Assembly: GCA_964548275.1 (NCBI GenBank)
Contig: CAZJQI010000026.1
Location: forward strand, 1 to 59,553
Source: JAUVUV01 sp964548275
GTDB lineage: Bacteria; Gemmatimonadota; Glassbacteria; GWA2-58-10
Length of the DNA: 59,553 nucleotides
Direction: 5' to 3'
In this document: piece by piece, positions 27,147 through 36,229 of the stretch
Position numbering within the stretch: the first letter of the stretch is position 1
How the letters are laid out: every line of letters starts with the position of its first letter
Position numbers and translations under genes: made by a program
The notes under the pieces: generated by a model
What the model was told of the DNA's origin: nothing
Databases searched by the model: none
What the model saw: the letters and a program-made list of their open reading frames with translations, nothing else

Positions 27147-30100
27147 ATGCAATACATTGCCGATCTCCACATCCACTCTCACTACTCGATAGCCACCAGC
27201 AAGGCCAGCGATCCAGAAAATATTTTCCTGGCCGCCGCGACCAAAGGGGTCAATCTGGTTGGTACCGGGGATTTCACTCATCCCGGTTGGCGCCAGGAGT
27301 TGCTTGAAAAACTCGAACCCGATGAGGGCACCGGATTCTGGCGCCTTCGACCGGAGCTGGAGAAGGCTCTCCGTGAAAAACTTCCCGGCCAGAGCAGGAA
27401 CCTGTCAGTGCGCTTTGTGCTTTCAGGTGAATTAAGCTCGATCTACAAGAAAATGGGCCGGGCGAGAAAGGTGCACAACTTGATTCTGATGCCGGATATG
27501 GAGAGCGTGGACCGCCTGTGCGCCGACCTGGAGAAAATCGGCAATATCCGCTCAGACGGAAGGCCGATCCTGGGGCTCGACTGCCGTGACCTGCTCGAGA
27601 TGACGATCGAGGCATGTCCTGAGGCTTGCTTTATTCCCGCGCATATCTGGACCCCGCATTTCAGTGTTTTCGGCTCCAAAAGCGGTTTCGACCGGATCGA
27701 GGATTGCTACGGCGACCTGACCGGTGAGATTCATGCTGTGGAAACGGGTCTGTCCTCGGACCCGCCGATGAACTGGCGGGTATCCGCCCTGGACAGGTAC
27801 ATTCTAGTTTCCAACTCGGATGCTCATTCGCCAGAGAAACTGGCCCGGGAGGCGAACCTGATCGACAGTGATTTCAGCTACAGAGGATTAACCGAGTCTC
27901 TCAAGGGTGGGGAAAGCTCGAGGTTTCTCGGGACGGTGGAATTCTACCCTGAGGAAGGCAAATACCACTATGACGGTCATCGTGCATGCAAGGTGCGACT
28001 CACCCCGGAGCAGACTGCTGGTCTGGGTGGGAGGTGTCCGGTATGCGGGGGGAAAATCACCGAGGGTGTGCTTAGCCGGGTAGTTGAACTCGCCGATCGC
28101 CCGACGGGGACAACCCCTGATGGAGAGGTTGCGCGGCATTTCGAACGTCTGATTCCACTGATCGAGGTGCTGGCCGAAAGCCATGGGGTCGGCTCGGCAA
28201 CTAGGGCTGTCCTGCGCAGCAGAGAAAGGCTTCTGCGGGAAATCGGTCCGGAACTTTTTATCCTCCGGAAGGCTCCGATCGAGGCGATAGCCCGCGTAGC
28301 CGGTCCCACGGTCGCTGAGGCAGTACTCCGCAACCGAACCGGCAAGGTCAGGATCGAGCCCGGCTATGACGGTGAATACGGCACTGTGCGGATTTTCGAG
28401 CCGGGAGAGCGGGAAACAAGCACCGGGCAAATGTTTTTCTTCGAGGAACTAAAGACCCCAAAAAAAGAACCCGAAAGTCTACCTGTATACTGGAAAAAGC
28501 CGGCCGAATCAGCGGCTCAGGCTGCTGGTTCCGGAGTTCAAGGCAGCGCTCAGGAGACAATCACGGAGACCCCCTCCCACATTCGTGTGCCGGGCCTGGA
28601 TATCGAATTAAACCGACGCCAGCTTGAGGCAGCCACACACGACAACGGCCCTCTGGCTGTAATCGCCGGTCCCGGCACGGGAAAAACACGGTGCCTTGCC
28701 GCAAGGGCGGGCTACCTGGTGCGCTCCTGTGGAGTATCGCCGGGCAAGATACTGGCAGTGACTTTTACCAACCGGGCCGCGCGCGAAATGAGAGGACGGA
28801 TCGGGATGTTACTCGCCGGTGGGGCGGATGAGGGCACAGAGGTCACTGTCTCCACTTTCCACGGATTCTGCCTCGATTTCCTTACTTTGACCAGGGGATT
28901 TTCGCCTCTGATAGCCGACGAAACAGACCGCTTGAGCCTTCTGCGGGAGGCTCTCACCCAGGCCGAGGAAAATTTTCGGATTCGGGAAATCTCCGAGGCG
29001 ATCGGCCGCGCAAAGGCTCTGGGCCAGACCCCTGAAAATTACTGTGGCCCGGAGGCAGTCAGGCGCGCCTATAGCGCATACCGAGACCTCTGCAAAAAAC
29101 TTGGTGTTTGCGATTACGATGACCTGATTCTCGAGGCCCTTTACGAACTGCGCTCCAGCCAGCATAAACAGTCAAATCTGCGGGGAAAATATCCTTATTT
29201 GCTGGTTGATGAATTTCAAGATCTGAACCCGGTACAATACGAGCTGCTAAAAATTATGGCAGGCAACCGGGCCGAGGGCCTGTTCGTAATCGGCGATCCT
29301 TACCAGTCGATCTACGGTTTCCGGGGAGCGGATGGCCGCGTTTTCGAGCGCCTGAAAGAAGACTTCCCTCACCTTTGCCAAATCAATCTCGAGCTGGGTT
29401 ACCGTTGCTCGCAAATTATTGCCCAGGCTTCCGCTTCACTTCTTACCGGCGGTAGTGCGGGAGTGCTTGCCCCTCGCGCTATCAACCCTGGCGGGATTCC
29501 GTTGAAAACCATCCGCTGTCCTGGAGAGAGAGCCGAGTCAATAGCGATTGTGCGGGAAATCGGCCGCCTGGTCGGGGGTATAGGTATGCTTGAAGCTCAC
29601 GGTGAATACCGCCCCAGAGGCAGGGAGGAATTAGACACTCTTTTCAGTTTTGCAGACTGCGCTGTAATTGCCCGCACCGGAGCGCTCTGCGAAAATCTCG
29701 AAACCGCATTTGTCACTGAGGGCATTCCTTATCGCCTGCGGGGTAGCAATTCTTTCCTTCAGAACCCGATGATCCGTCAAGCTGTATCTTATCTCAGGCT
29801 GTTGGCTAATCCTGCAGACGACCTCCGTTTCCTGGACGCTCTGCGTTTTGCCGGCCTAGATCCAGGCGACTCTTATTTCTCGGTACTTCGCAAGACAGCT
29901 TCCCATGCTGGCAGATCGCTGATGAGCCAACTCAAGCGCTCCTTGAGCCATGAGGTTCCGCTAAAACCAGAAAGCGGGCCGGCGGCTGAATTCCTGCTTA
30001 AATTCGACAAATTCCGCCGCCAGGCTTCTCTGCCACCGGCCGAACTTCTGAAAACACTCATCGCCGACTTTGTCGGCGAGCCGCCGGCAATCTCCGATCC

Positions 30101-30545
30101 TCTGGCTATTCTGCTTACTACTGCCGAACAGTTCAGCGATCTCGGAGAGTTTCTCGCACGCCTGGTGATACAGACCGAGGGAGATATTGAAAGGGCGGGG
30201 CGAACTTCGTCCGGGATTCAGTCCGAGGCGGTCACAATTCTGACCATGCATGCTGCCAAGGGTCTCGAATTCAAGGTTATATTTATCTGCGGTGTCGAGG
30301 AGGGAATCATCCCTTTCACTTACCGGGAGACTGATCCTGAGGAGGAGCGCAGGCTTTTCTACGTTGCCCTTACCCGGGCCTCCCAGAGAGTTTACCTGAC
30401 CAGTGCCGCCCGGAGAAAGGTCCGCGGCCGGCTAGTTCAGGCTACCTGGTCACCCCTGGTGAACGAGCTTCCCTCATCCGCCCTGGAAGAGATTGAAAGC
30501 TCACTGCCTCCCCGATCCAGAGACAGGCAACTGGACCTTCTCTGA
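27147..30545 (+). CDS. EndoQ-like PHP nuclease domain fused to a UvrD/PcrA-type SF1 helicase
   Basis: A 1132-residue fusion. Residues 1 to about 400 match the PHP-domain family of endonuclease Q: metal motifs DLHIHSHYS at 6-14, GTGDFTHP near 38 and SNSDAHSP near 222, and a zinc-knuckle segment with C297 and C300 (CPVCGGKITEGV). Residues about 480-1130 are an SF1A helicase: Q-motif LNRRQLEA, Walker A AGPGTGKT (507-514), DEFQD (D688, E689), GDPYQSIYGFRGAD, and motif VI YVALTRA. Known EndoQ cuts DNA 5' of deaminated bases, so the fusion likely couples incision at damage to unwinding. ATG with GGAGAT upstream; monocistronic by position. Confidence 0.9.
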   Translation: MQYIADLHIHSHYSIATSKASDPENIFLAAATKGVNLVGTGDFTHPGWRQELLEKLEPDEGTGFWRLRPELEKALREKLPGQSRNLSVRFVLSGELSSIYKKMGRARKVHNLILMPDMESVDRLCADLEKIGNIRSDGRPILGLDCRDLLEMTIEACPEACFIPAHIWTPHFSVFGSKSGFDRIEDCYGDLTGEIHAVETGLSSDPPMNWRVSALDRYILVSNSDAHSPEKLAREANLIDSDFSYRGLTESLKGGESSRFLGTVEFYPEEGKYHYDGHRACKVRLTPEQTAGLGGRCPVCGGKITEGVLSRVVELADRPTGTTPDGEVARHFERLIPLIEVLAESHGVGSATRAVLRSRERLLREIGPELFILRKAPIEAIARVAGPTVAEAVLRNRTGKVRIEPGYDGEYGTVRIFEPGERETSTGQMFFFEELKTPKKEPESLPVYWKKPAESAAQAAGSGVQGSAQETITETPSHIRVPGLDIELNRRQLEAATHDNGPLAVIAGPGTGKTRCLAARAGYLVRSCGVSPGKILAVTFTNRAAREMRGRIGMLLAGGADEGTEVTVSTFHGFCLDFLTLTRGFSPLIADETDRLSLLREALTQAEENFRIREISEAIGRAKALGQTPENYCGPEAVRRAYSAYRDLCKKLGVCDYDDLILEALYELRSSQHKQSNLRGKYPYLLVDEFQDLNPVQYELLKIMAGNRAEGLFVIGDPYQSIYGFRGADGRVFERLKEDFPHLCQINLELGYRCSQIIAQASASLLTGGSAGVLAPRAINPGGIPLKTIRCPGERAESIAIVREIGRLVGGIGMLEAHGEYRPRGREELDTLFSFADCAVIARTGALCENLETAFVTEGIPYRLRGSNSFLQNPMIRQAVSYLRLLANPADDLRFLDALRFAGLDPGDSYFSVLRKTASHAGRSLMSQLKRSLSHEVPLKPESGPAAEFLLKFDKFRRQASLPPAELLKTLIADFVGEPPAISDPLAILLTTAEQFSDLGEFLARLVIQTEGDIERAGRTSSGIQSEAVTILTMHAAKGLEFKVIFICGVEEGIIPFTYRETDPEEERRLFYVALTRASQRVYLTSAARRKVRGRLVQATWSPLVNELPSSALEEIESSLPPRSRDRQLDLL

Positions 30546-30651
30546 GCAAACTGTCGATCCATTCCGCAACATTTTACCCGAAACAATGATTCATTCATGT
30601 TCGGGCTAAGCAGCAGGGGAGAAAAATGGAATATCAACGTGAAAATTTGGC

Positions 30652-30680
30652 TTGTCTTTCACTTAACACTATACTATTTT
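30652..30680 (+). promoter_or_regulatory. Candidate csrA promoter
   Basis: TTGTCT and TATTTT are separated by 17 bases, about 95 bases before the csrA start. TATACT at 30670-30675 is an alternative -10 with poor spacing. Confidence 0.35.
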
Positions 30681-30759
30681 GCGAAAATAGAGCATTGCCT
30701 GAACATTTTTCTTTACAGACCGCTTGGTGGGACTGTATTGAAAGCCCTTCATCTTAATC

Positions 30760-30777
30760 AAGGAGAGTGCAGGGATG
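30760..30777 (+). promoter_or_regulatory. Two ANGGA motifs over the csrA ribosome site and start codon
   Basis: AAGGA (30760-30764) is the Shine-Dalgarno sequence and AGGGA (30771-30775) runs into the ATG at 30775. ANGGA is the CsrA recognition core, so the protein could repress its own translation, as known in other bacteria. Confidence 0.4.
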
Positions 30778-31047
30778 CTGATCCTGACCAGAAAACAGGG
30801 CGAATCGGTCGCCATCGGCGATGAAATCCAGGTAACGGTTGTCGAGATCCAGGGCAAACAGGTAAAACTGGGAGTCAGAGCGCCCCGTGAGGTTGCAGTT
30901 CACCGCCAGGAGATCTACGAGAAAATCCAGCAGGAGAATATTCGCGCCTCGCAGGTGGATGATTTCGATCTCTCCAAAATAAAGCAGGCTTTGACCGGGG
31001 ATGAATCCGGGGAGAAAAGCTCCGAAGAGGAAAGCTCCGGGGATTAA
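30775..31047 (+). CDS. csrA: Carbon storage regulator CsrA with acidic C-terminal tail
   Basis: A 90-residue RNA-binding protein. The N-terminal core is textbook: MLILTRKQGESVAIGDEI, VTVVEIQGKQVKLGVRAP and EVAVHRQEIYEKIQ, including the RNA-contacting L4 and R44-region residues. CsrA normally has 60-75 residues; this one adds about 25, ending in a Glu/Ser-rich tail. It regulates translation and stability of target mRNAs at GGA motifs. AAGGAG precedes the start. Confidence 0.95.
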   Translation: MLILTRKQGESVAIGDEIQVTVVEIQGKQVKLGVRAPREVAVHRQEIYEKIQQENIRASQVDDFDLSKIKQALTGDESGEKSSEEESSGD

Positions 31048-31251
31048 ACCGCTGTGGTTCCAGTTGAGCGAACAGCCCTAAACTCGGCTTCGCCCGGATT
31101 CTGCTGGTGGCATGTAACACTTAGGCAAAAGCGGCCGTTATCTTTTACTAAGCAGTTCGAAAGAAACGGCACTCCCTGGCAGGGTGAACATTTATATAAC
31201 CTTGCAATTTGTCAACGATTGAGGACATTTTTCATTTGGCGGTGAAAATAT

Positions 31252-31719
31252 ATGATGGATGATTCCCTGGCCAAAGACCAGTTGAATCTCTGGGAGAAAC
31301 TGAACCGTCTCTACGGGGATGAATCCACCTCTCAGTCCGAAAAGAAGAAAATCCCCGGGAAAGAATCCTCGGTGCCGGAGCAAGAAACTCATCCGGAGGA
31401 AAGGAGCGAGACCGGATCCGGGTTGAGCCAGAGTGAGAAAATCCCGGATTTCAGGCCAAGCGAAATTTGTGTGGAATGCGACCAGGACTGCAAACAGCCT
31501 GAGGACAATTTTATCCTCGCCCGCTGCCGGAAAGCAGTGAGCGAAACCGAAATTCAAAGCAGCACCCAGGCCCAAAGCATACGAAGTTCGATGGGTTATG
31601 AAAAAATAAACGAAACTTGCAAACGCTGCCGTAAAAGCTGTAAACAGACAACCCGCAAGTTGAATATCATGCTTTGCCTGGGATTCGAGTCCCTGGCCCC
31701 TGAAAAGGGAAGTCTCTGA
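31252..31719 (+). CDS. Hypothetical protein with two CX2CX3CKQ motifs
   Basis: A 155-residue hydrophilic protein. The first half is low-complexity and charged (Glu, Lys, Ser). The second half holds two matching Cys triplets, CVECDQDCKQ near residue 77 and CKRCRKSCKQ near residue 124, that are separated by about 47 residues. They look like paired metal sites, possibly zinc, or a disulfide-rich fold. I recognise no family. The start is the ATG at 31252, with only a weak GGCGGTGA upstream. It lies between csrA and a zinc-ribbon protein on the same strand. Confidence 0.55.
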   Translation: MMDDSLAKDQLNLWEKLNRLYGDESTSQSEKKKIPGKESSVPEQETHPEERSETGSGLSQSEKIPDFRPSEICVECDQDCKQPEDNFILARCRKAVSETEIQSSTQAQSIRSSMGYEKINETCKRCRKSCKQTTRKLNIMLCLGFESLAPEKGSL

Positions 31720-31766
31720 CACCGAAATCTCTGCTACTGGTTATCTTCAACTGACAGAGGCTCCAG

Positions 31767-32444
31767 ATGATTATCACCTGTCAGAACTGCGGAGCGCGCT
31801 ACAAAATAAAGGATGAACTGGTTGCCGGCCGTGCCAAGCGCGCAAAATGCAAGAAATGTGGTGAGCCGATATTAATCAAGTCTTCGGTCGAAAAGCCGGA
31901 GGCTGCCGCTGTGGAAAGCCCTCCTGCGCCTTCTCCAGACGACTCGGTGCAAGTTCCGGATGAATCTGCCGATGTAAGTAGTAGGCCTGCAGCCGAAACC
32001 GCCGAGCCTGGGCTGAGTGAAGAAAAGGTGGCCGTGGTGGAAGACGCCGAATCGGGCAAATCAGAAAGCGAGGCAAGCCAATCCGAGGCGGAATCAGGCG
32101 AACAGGAAAGCGCTGCCAGGCAGATAAAGAACCAGGAGGACATCCAGACGAAACTGGAAAAACGCCGCCGGGAAATGGAAGATGAGATAAGCGGCCGGCT
32201 GCACAAGGCAGCTCTGGAAACCCTCGATTTCGATATAATCGCAGAGCTTGCGCATAGGATCAAGAATATCGAGCAAAACACCAAATACAAGCCGGAAAAG
32301 AATAACCAGTTTTTCGCCTGCATTCAGTGCAAAACCATCTTCTCGCTCTTCCCGGATGACCCGCGTCTGTGCGCAAACTGCAGCGGCGAGGTATCCCTGG
32401 TGCGTGGAGACGACATACTCAAGCAATTCGGCATGTTCGGCTGA
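31767..32444 (+). CDS. Zinc-ribbon protein (MJ0042-type N-terminus)
   Basis: A 225-residue soluble protein. Residues 1-40 form an MJ0042-like zinc ribbon (CQNCGARYKIKDEL, then CKKCGEPILI). A long acidic low-complexity linker follows (about 45-120), then a helical segment (KLEKRRREMEDEIS), and a second zinc-ribbon-like pair near the C-terminus (CIQCKTIF and CANCSGEV). Function is unknown; such proteins often sit near pilus or regulatory genes. It lies 90 bases before the sigma factor gene and is probably co-transcribed. Confidence 0.7.
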   Translation: MIITCQNCGARYKIKDELVAGRAKRAKCKKCGEPILIKSSVEKPEAAAVESPPAPSPDDSVQVPDESADVSSRPAAETAEPGLSEEKVAVVEDAESGKSESEASQSEAESGEQESAARQIKNQEDIQTKLEKRRREMEDEISGRLHKAALETLDFDIIAELAHRIKNIEQNTKYKPEKNNQFFACIQCKTIFSLFPDDPRLCANCSGEVSLVRGDDILKQFGMFG

Positions 32445-32534
32445 GGAGATCGGCTTATACCGGGAACCATTGGACGGTTGGGGTTTATTTAGTATTACCG
32501 ATGAGTAACAATTGAACAGGGCGAGGGTGATTTT

Positions 32535-33422
32535 TTGGTCAAAAAGGATAAAAAGCAGAAACTCAAAGAGAGGTTGAACTTAAAGAGCGCCCGCTTTGAT
32601 GAGGATTCGATCTCCCTTTACCTCAAGGAGATCAGCCACTACCCCCTTCTCACTCCCGAGGAGGAAGTATCACTGATCAAGGCCTACAAGAGAAGTGATA
32701 AAAAGGCGATCGAAAAGATGGTGCTTTGCAACCTGAGGTTCGTGGTGAGTATCGCCAAAAAGTACCAGAACCTGGGTGTGTCCCTTTCGGATTTGATCAA
32801 TGAGGGCAATATCGGCCTGATCCGCGCGGCACATAAGTTCGATGAGACCAAGGGCGTGCGCTTTATCACCTATGCCGTTTGGTGGATCAAGCAGGCGATA
32901 ATCCAATACTTGAGCGAACAGAGCCGTATCGTGCGTATCCCGCTCAACAAGGCCAGCGCGATGTTCAAGATGGAAAAGATGCTCAACAATCTGGCCCAGG
33001 AACTCGGACGCGACCCCACGACCCAGGAGATCATGCAGGGTATCGAGGCCTCAGCCGAGAACCTGGACGATGTGCTGCCCCTGTATCAGCCGCAGTACTC
33101 GCTGGATTCCAGTTCCAACCCCCAGGATGATATTATCCTGTTGAACTCGATCCCGGATGACAAGACTCCGGGACCGCTAGAGGGTGTGTTCAAGAAAGAT
33201 CTCAACGATGCGATCGAGGGCATGCTGAGCACTATCAAAGGCCGGGAGGCCCGGATTCTGCGGTTCTACTACGGGCTTGACAATATCGAGCCGATGACTC
33301 TCGAGGAAATCGGCGAGATTTTCGGAGTGACCAGAGAGCGGATACGCCAGATCAAGGAAAAAGCGATCAATCAGCTCAAGCAGGCCAACCGTAACAAGGC
33401 CCTGGAGTCTTTCCTCTCCTGA
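32535..33422 (+). CDS. RNA polymerase sigma-70 family factor (RpoD/group 2 type)
   Basis: A 295-residue sigma factor with regions 1.2 (DSISLYLKEISHYPLLTPEEE), 2 (KMVLCNLRFVVSIAKKYQNL, DLINEGNIGLIRA, FITYAVWWIKQAI), 3 and 4 (LEEIGEIFGVTRERIRQIKE). It lacks the long N-terminal 1.1 region of the housekeeping sigma, so it is more likely an alternative group 2 sigma. The start is a TTG preceded by GAGGGTGA. A strong terminator follows. It is encoded just before the pilus operon, but that operon has its own consensus promoter. Confidence 0.92.
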   Translation: MVKKDKKQKLKERLNLKSARFDEDSISLYLKEISHYPLLTPEEEVSLIKAYKRSDKKAIEKMVLCNLRFVVSIAKKYQNLGVSLSDLINEGNIGLIRAAHKFDETKGVRFITYAVWWIKQAIIQYLSEQSRIVRIPLNKASAMFKMEKMLNNLAQELGRDPTTQEIMQGIEASAENLDDVLPLYQPQYSLDSSSNPQDDIILLNSIPDDKTPGPLEGVFKKDLNDAIEGMLSTIKGREARILRFYYGLDNIEPMTLEEIGEIFGVTRERIRQIKEKAINQLKQANRNKALESFLS

Positions 33423-33452
33423 GCAGAAAGCTGGAAAATATATTAACTTGAT

Positions 33453-33484
33453 AAAAGGCGGAACTAACATTCCGCCTTTTTTTG
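33453..33484 (+). terminator. Strong terminator after the sigma factor gene
   Basis: AAAAGGCGGAA and TTCCGCCTTTT form an 11-bp perfect stem with a six-base loop, continuing into a seven-T run. Confidence 0.92.
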
Positions 33485-33767
33485 CTCTCATAACAAATTC
33501 TGTGTAAAGCAGAGAGCCTGAGAAGCCGATTATTAAACTGAAATATTCCCGGCAAATCGCCTTGTTGATATTTATATCGGATATATTGTATAATATTTAA
33601 AGATAGATTATATTTCGGATTGAAATCATCTTCCCGTTGATATCCCCGCCATATTTTGGTACTTTTTTTGCAGTTAAATATTTTTTTCATTTTTCATAAA
33701 AAATTCCGATTAATCAGGTATGGGCCTTTAAAACAGGCTGGATTTTCACTGTTTACACTATCTCAGC

Positions 33768-33796
33768 TTGACAAAAAAAATAGCCTATGGTATACT
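33768..33796 (+). promoter_or_regulatory. Near-consensus sigma-70 promoter of the pil operon
   Basis: TTGACA and TATACT separated by exactly 17 bases, 44 bases before the pilM ATG. It is the best promoter match in the window. The rest of the 33485-33840 gap is AT-rich with no gene. Confidence 0.85.
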
Positions 33797-33840
33797 ATCC
33801 TTACAAATAGGCACAACTCATTATCTTTTCAGGAGTAGCG

Positions 33841-34932
33841 ATGATTTTTGGCAGACGCGCGGTATCTACTGTGGTAGGTCTGGACCTGGGAAGCCACTCG
33901 ATAAAAATAGTCGAGATGAACCATTCGGGCAAATCCCCGACACTGGTCAATTATGGGATAACCGAACTGGTGCCGGATGCTGTCCAGGACGGGCATGTGG
34001 TGGAGCGCGAGTCAGTGCTCGAGTCGATTGGCGTGCTTTTCGACACCTGCCAGATAGTCAACCGCCAGGTCAACGTGGCACTCAACGGTGCAGATGTGAT
34101 TATCAAAACAATCCAGACCGACCGGATGAGCGATGATGAGCTCGAAAAGGCCATCAGTTGGGAAGCCGAACAGAACGTGCCGTTCCCCTTGGCCGAGATC
34201 AGTCTCGACTACCAGGTACTCGACCCGGAGGGAGACGATCCGCGGATGAACGTGCTCCTGGTGGCAGCCAAGCGCGATCTGATCAATGAAAAATTAGCGC
34301 TTTTCGAGGAGGCGGGCTGCGATGTGGTGTTGATGGACGTGAACACTTTCGCGCTGATAAACGCTCTTGAAGCCAACTACGAGTCCATGGCCCAGGGTTG
34401 CCACTGTATTGTGCATTTCGGCAACGAAAGCACACACCTGGGTCTGGTGAAAAACAGCCTGCCGATCCTGACCCGCAACCTGCCTGTGGGCGGCAAAAAG
34501 CTGGTGGAAACGATCCAGGGACAGCTCGGAATTTCGGAGGATGAGGCCTACATCACCCTTTACGGTGATACCGAGGCCGTGGAAAGTGAGGAGAGCGGTG
34601 AGGGTGAGGGCGAGAGCGAAAAGGCTCCCCCTGATATCACGCCTTTCCTCGGCGTTTTGCTGGATGATGTGGGTATCGGGGTTAACCGCGCGGCTGCCTT
34701 TCTGGAAAGCACCGATGAAAGCGGAAGTATCGAGAGAATTTACCTCAGCGGCGGATGCGCCAATATCCCTGACCTTGACAGTATTTTCGAGGAGAAAGTT
34801 GGCATACCCACGGAAATTGCCAATCCGCTGTCGATGATCTCATACAAAGCCGAACTTTTCCAGGGTGAGCCGGTCGAGAAGGTTGCGCCTACGTTAATGC
34901 TCGCAATCGGCCTGGGCCTGCGCCTGCCGTAA
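33841..34932 (+). CDS. pilM: Type IV pilus assembly protein PilM (actin-like ATPase)
   Basis: A 363-residue cytoplasmic actin-fold protein that binds the N-terminus of PilN. It shows VVGLDLGSHSIKIVEM near the start (phosphate 1 motif), VPFPLAEISLDYQVL, and YLSGGCANIPDLD near residue 300. An acidic insert (ESEESGEGEGESEKAPP) lies around residues 243-262, where family members have a shorter loop. CAGGAG precedes the ATG. First gene of pilM-N-(lipoprotein)-O-P-Q. Confidence 0.92.
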   Translation: MIFGRRAVSTVVGLDLGSHSIKIVEMNHSGKSPTLVNYGITELVPDAVQDGHVVERESVLESIGVLFDTCQIVNRQVNVALNGADVIIKTIQTDRMSDDELEKAISWEAEQNVPFPLAEISLDYQVLDPEGDDPRMNVLLVAAKRDLINEKLALFEEAGCDVVLMDVNTFALINALEANYESMAQGCHCIVHFGNESTHLGLVKNSLPILTRNLPVGGKKLVETIQGQLGISEDEAYITLYGDTEAVESEESGEGEGESEKAPPDITPFLGVLLDDVGIGVNRAAAFLESTDESGSIERIYLSGGCANIPDLDSIFEEKVGIPTEIANPLSMISYKAELFQGEPVEKVAPTLMLAIGLGLRLP

Positions 34933-34984
34933 CGTAATAATAAAGGCGTGCCTGTTAAATAAAATCAATTTTTGAAACCGAACG

Positions 34985-35632
34985 ATGATAAAAATTAATC
35001 TCCTTCCGCCTGAAAAGCGGAAAAAACTCAAAAAAGTAGCTCCGGCCAAGAGAAAGGCCGCAGTGCCGGCTCTGCCGAAGCTCAAGTTTGATCCTTTAGT
35101 GGTATTCCCGGTGGCAGCTCTGATAATCGCTGTGGTGCTGATCGGCGGTTCGTTTTTCTGGCTCGGGTACAAAGAAAAAAACTTGAAAGAGCGGCGCGAT
35201 ACCCTGCAGATCGAACTCAACCGTCTTAACCAGGTAATCCTTCGTATCGATAACTTGAAACTCCAGACCAGGCAGGTGCGGGAAAGAATGGAGGTAATCC
35301 TCGATGTTGATAAAAACCGCTTCCTCTGGCCGAGGATATTGGATGAAATCAGCTCGGCCCTGCCCCGCTATACATGGCTGGAGTCGATAACGGAAATTAC
35401 CCCTTTCCCCCAGCTCACACTGCGGGTGGAGGGCAACACCATGTCGAACCTGCTGCTTAGCGAACTGATAGGAAAACTCGAAAATAGCTCCATGCTCAAA
35501 GATATCAGGCTGATCAGTTCGGCCGAGCGTGTCCACGGCAGCTACCAGACGAAATATTTCGTGCTGGAGGCGGACTGTACGCTCAACGAGGAGGTCTCTG
35601 ATACAACGGCGGTCGCCGCCAGAACACCGTGA
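34985..35632 (+). CDS. pilN: Type IV pilus assembly protein PilN
   Basis: A 215-residue bitopic inner-membrane protein. Residues 1-9, MIKINLLPP, form the PilM-binding motif; a basic stretch and a single hydrophobic segment (about residues 38-60) follow, then a periplasmic coiled coil and alpha/beta domain. It pairs with PilO in the alignment complex between the inner-membrane motor and the PilQ secretin. Confidence 0.9.
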   Translation: MIKINLLPPEKRKKLKKVAPAKRKAAVPALPKLKFDPLVVFPVAALIIAVVLIGGSFFWLGYKEKNLKERRDTLQIELNRLNQVILRIDNLKLQTRQVRERMEVILDVDKNRFLWPRILDEISSALPRYTWLESITEITPFPQLTLRVEGNTMSNLLLSELIGKLENSSMLKDIRLISSAERVHGSYQTKYFVLEADCTLNEEVSDTTAVAARTP

Positions 35633-35682
35633 ATATGTGCCCACGGTGCGCACCGGCAATCCAAACTTGCGACGAGGTTAAA

Positions 35683-36144
35683 ATGGCTCACCAAAGCATC
35701 TGGAAGATTTTTATCATAACACTCGCAGGCTTAGGTCTCCTGGCTTTCTCCTCCTGCGATACCGCACACAATGTCCACGCGGGCAATCTGGTAACAGTGG
35801 AAGGATACGTTTTTGTCTCCCGCACACAGCGCACTGGGGCACCAGACGTACGAGTGATTATCGAGAAGTCCGAGGAAAGCAGCACACCAGCGGAGATTCC
35901 TGACGTGATTGTAACCACCGACAATAACGGCCGCTGGGAGGCGCGTTTCACCCTGAGCTACCCCGGCGGCGTAGGAGTGATGGACATACAGCCCCAGTAT
36001 GTGGAGGAGAGCATGCGGATCCTGATGGTGAGCAACGAAAACGAATTCTTCGACCTGGGACCCGGGTTCTCTTTCCAGGCCGGCGAAACCTACAAAATCT
36101 GGGACGTGTTCCTTGAGGATTTCGGCGCGCCGGTAGAAGAATGA
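35683..36144 (+). CDS. Small lipoprotein inserted between pilN and pilO
   Basis: A 153-residue lipoprotein: the hydrophobic N-terminus ends in AFSSC. The mature part resembles a carboxypeptidase-regulatory/Ig-like beta-sandwich (VTVEGYVFVSRTQRTGAPDV, then TTDNNGRWEARFTLSYPGG). I use the ATG at 35683 with CGAGG upstream, since an earlier ATG at 35629 overlaps pilN and would add 18 residues that spoil the signal. PilN and PilO are normally adjacent, so this insertion is unusual. It may be a pilotin-like or structural addition to the secretin complex; that is inference. Confidence 0.75.
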   Translation: MAHQSIWKIFIITLAGLGLLAFSSCDTAHNVHAGNLVTVEGYVFVSRTQRTGAPDVRVIIEKSEESSTPAEIPDVIVTTDNNGRWEARFTLSYPGGVGVMDIQPQYVEESMRILMVSNENEFFDLGPGFSFQAGETYKIWDVFLEDFGAPVEE

Positions 36145-36229
36145 TTCTCTGGAGATGAAACTAAACCGGACAATGCTGAATTAAACATTTGAATCCGTAT
36201 TATCAGCTCGATAGAGGAAAAGATTTAAA

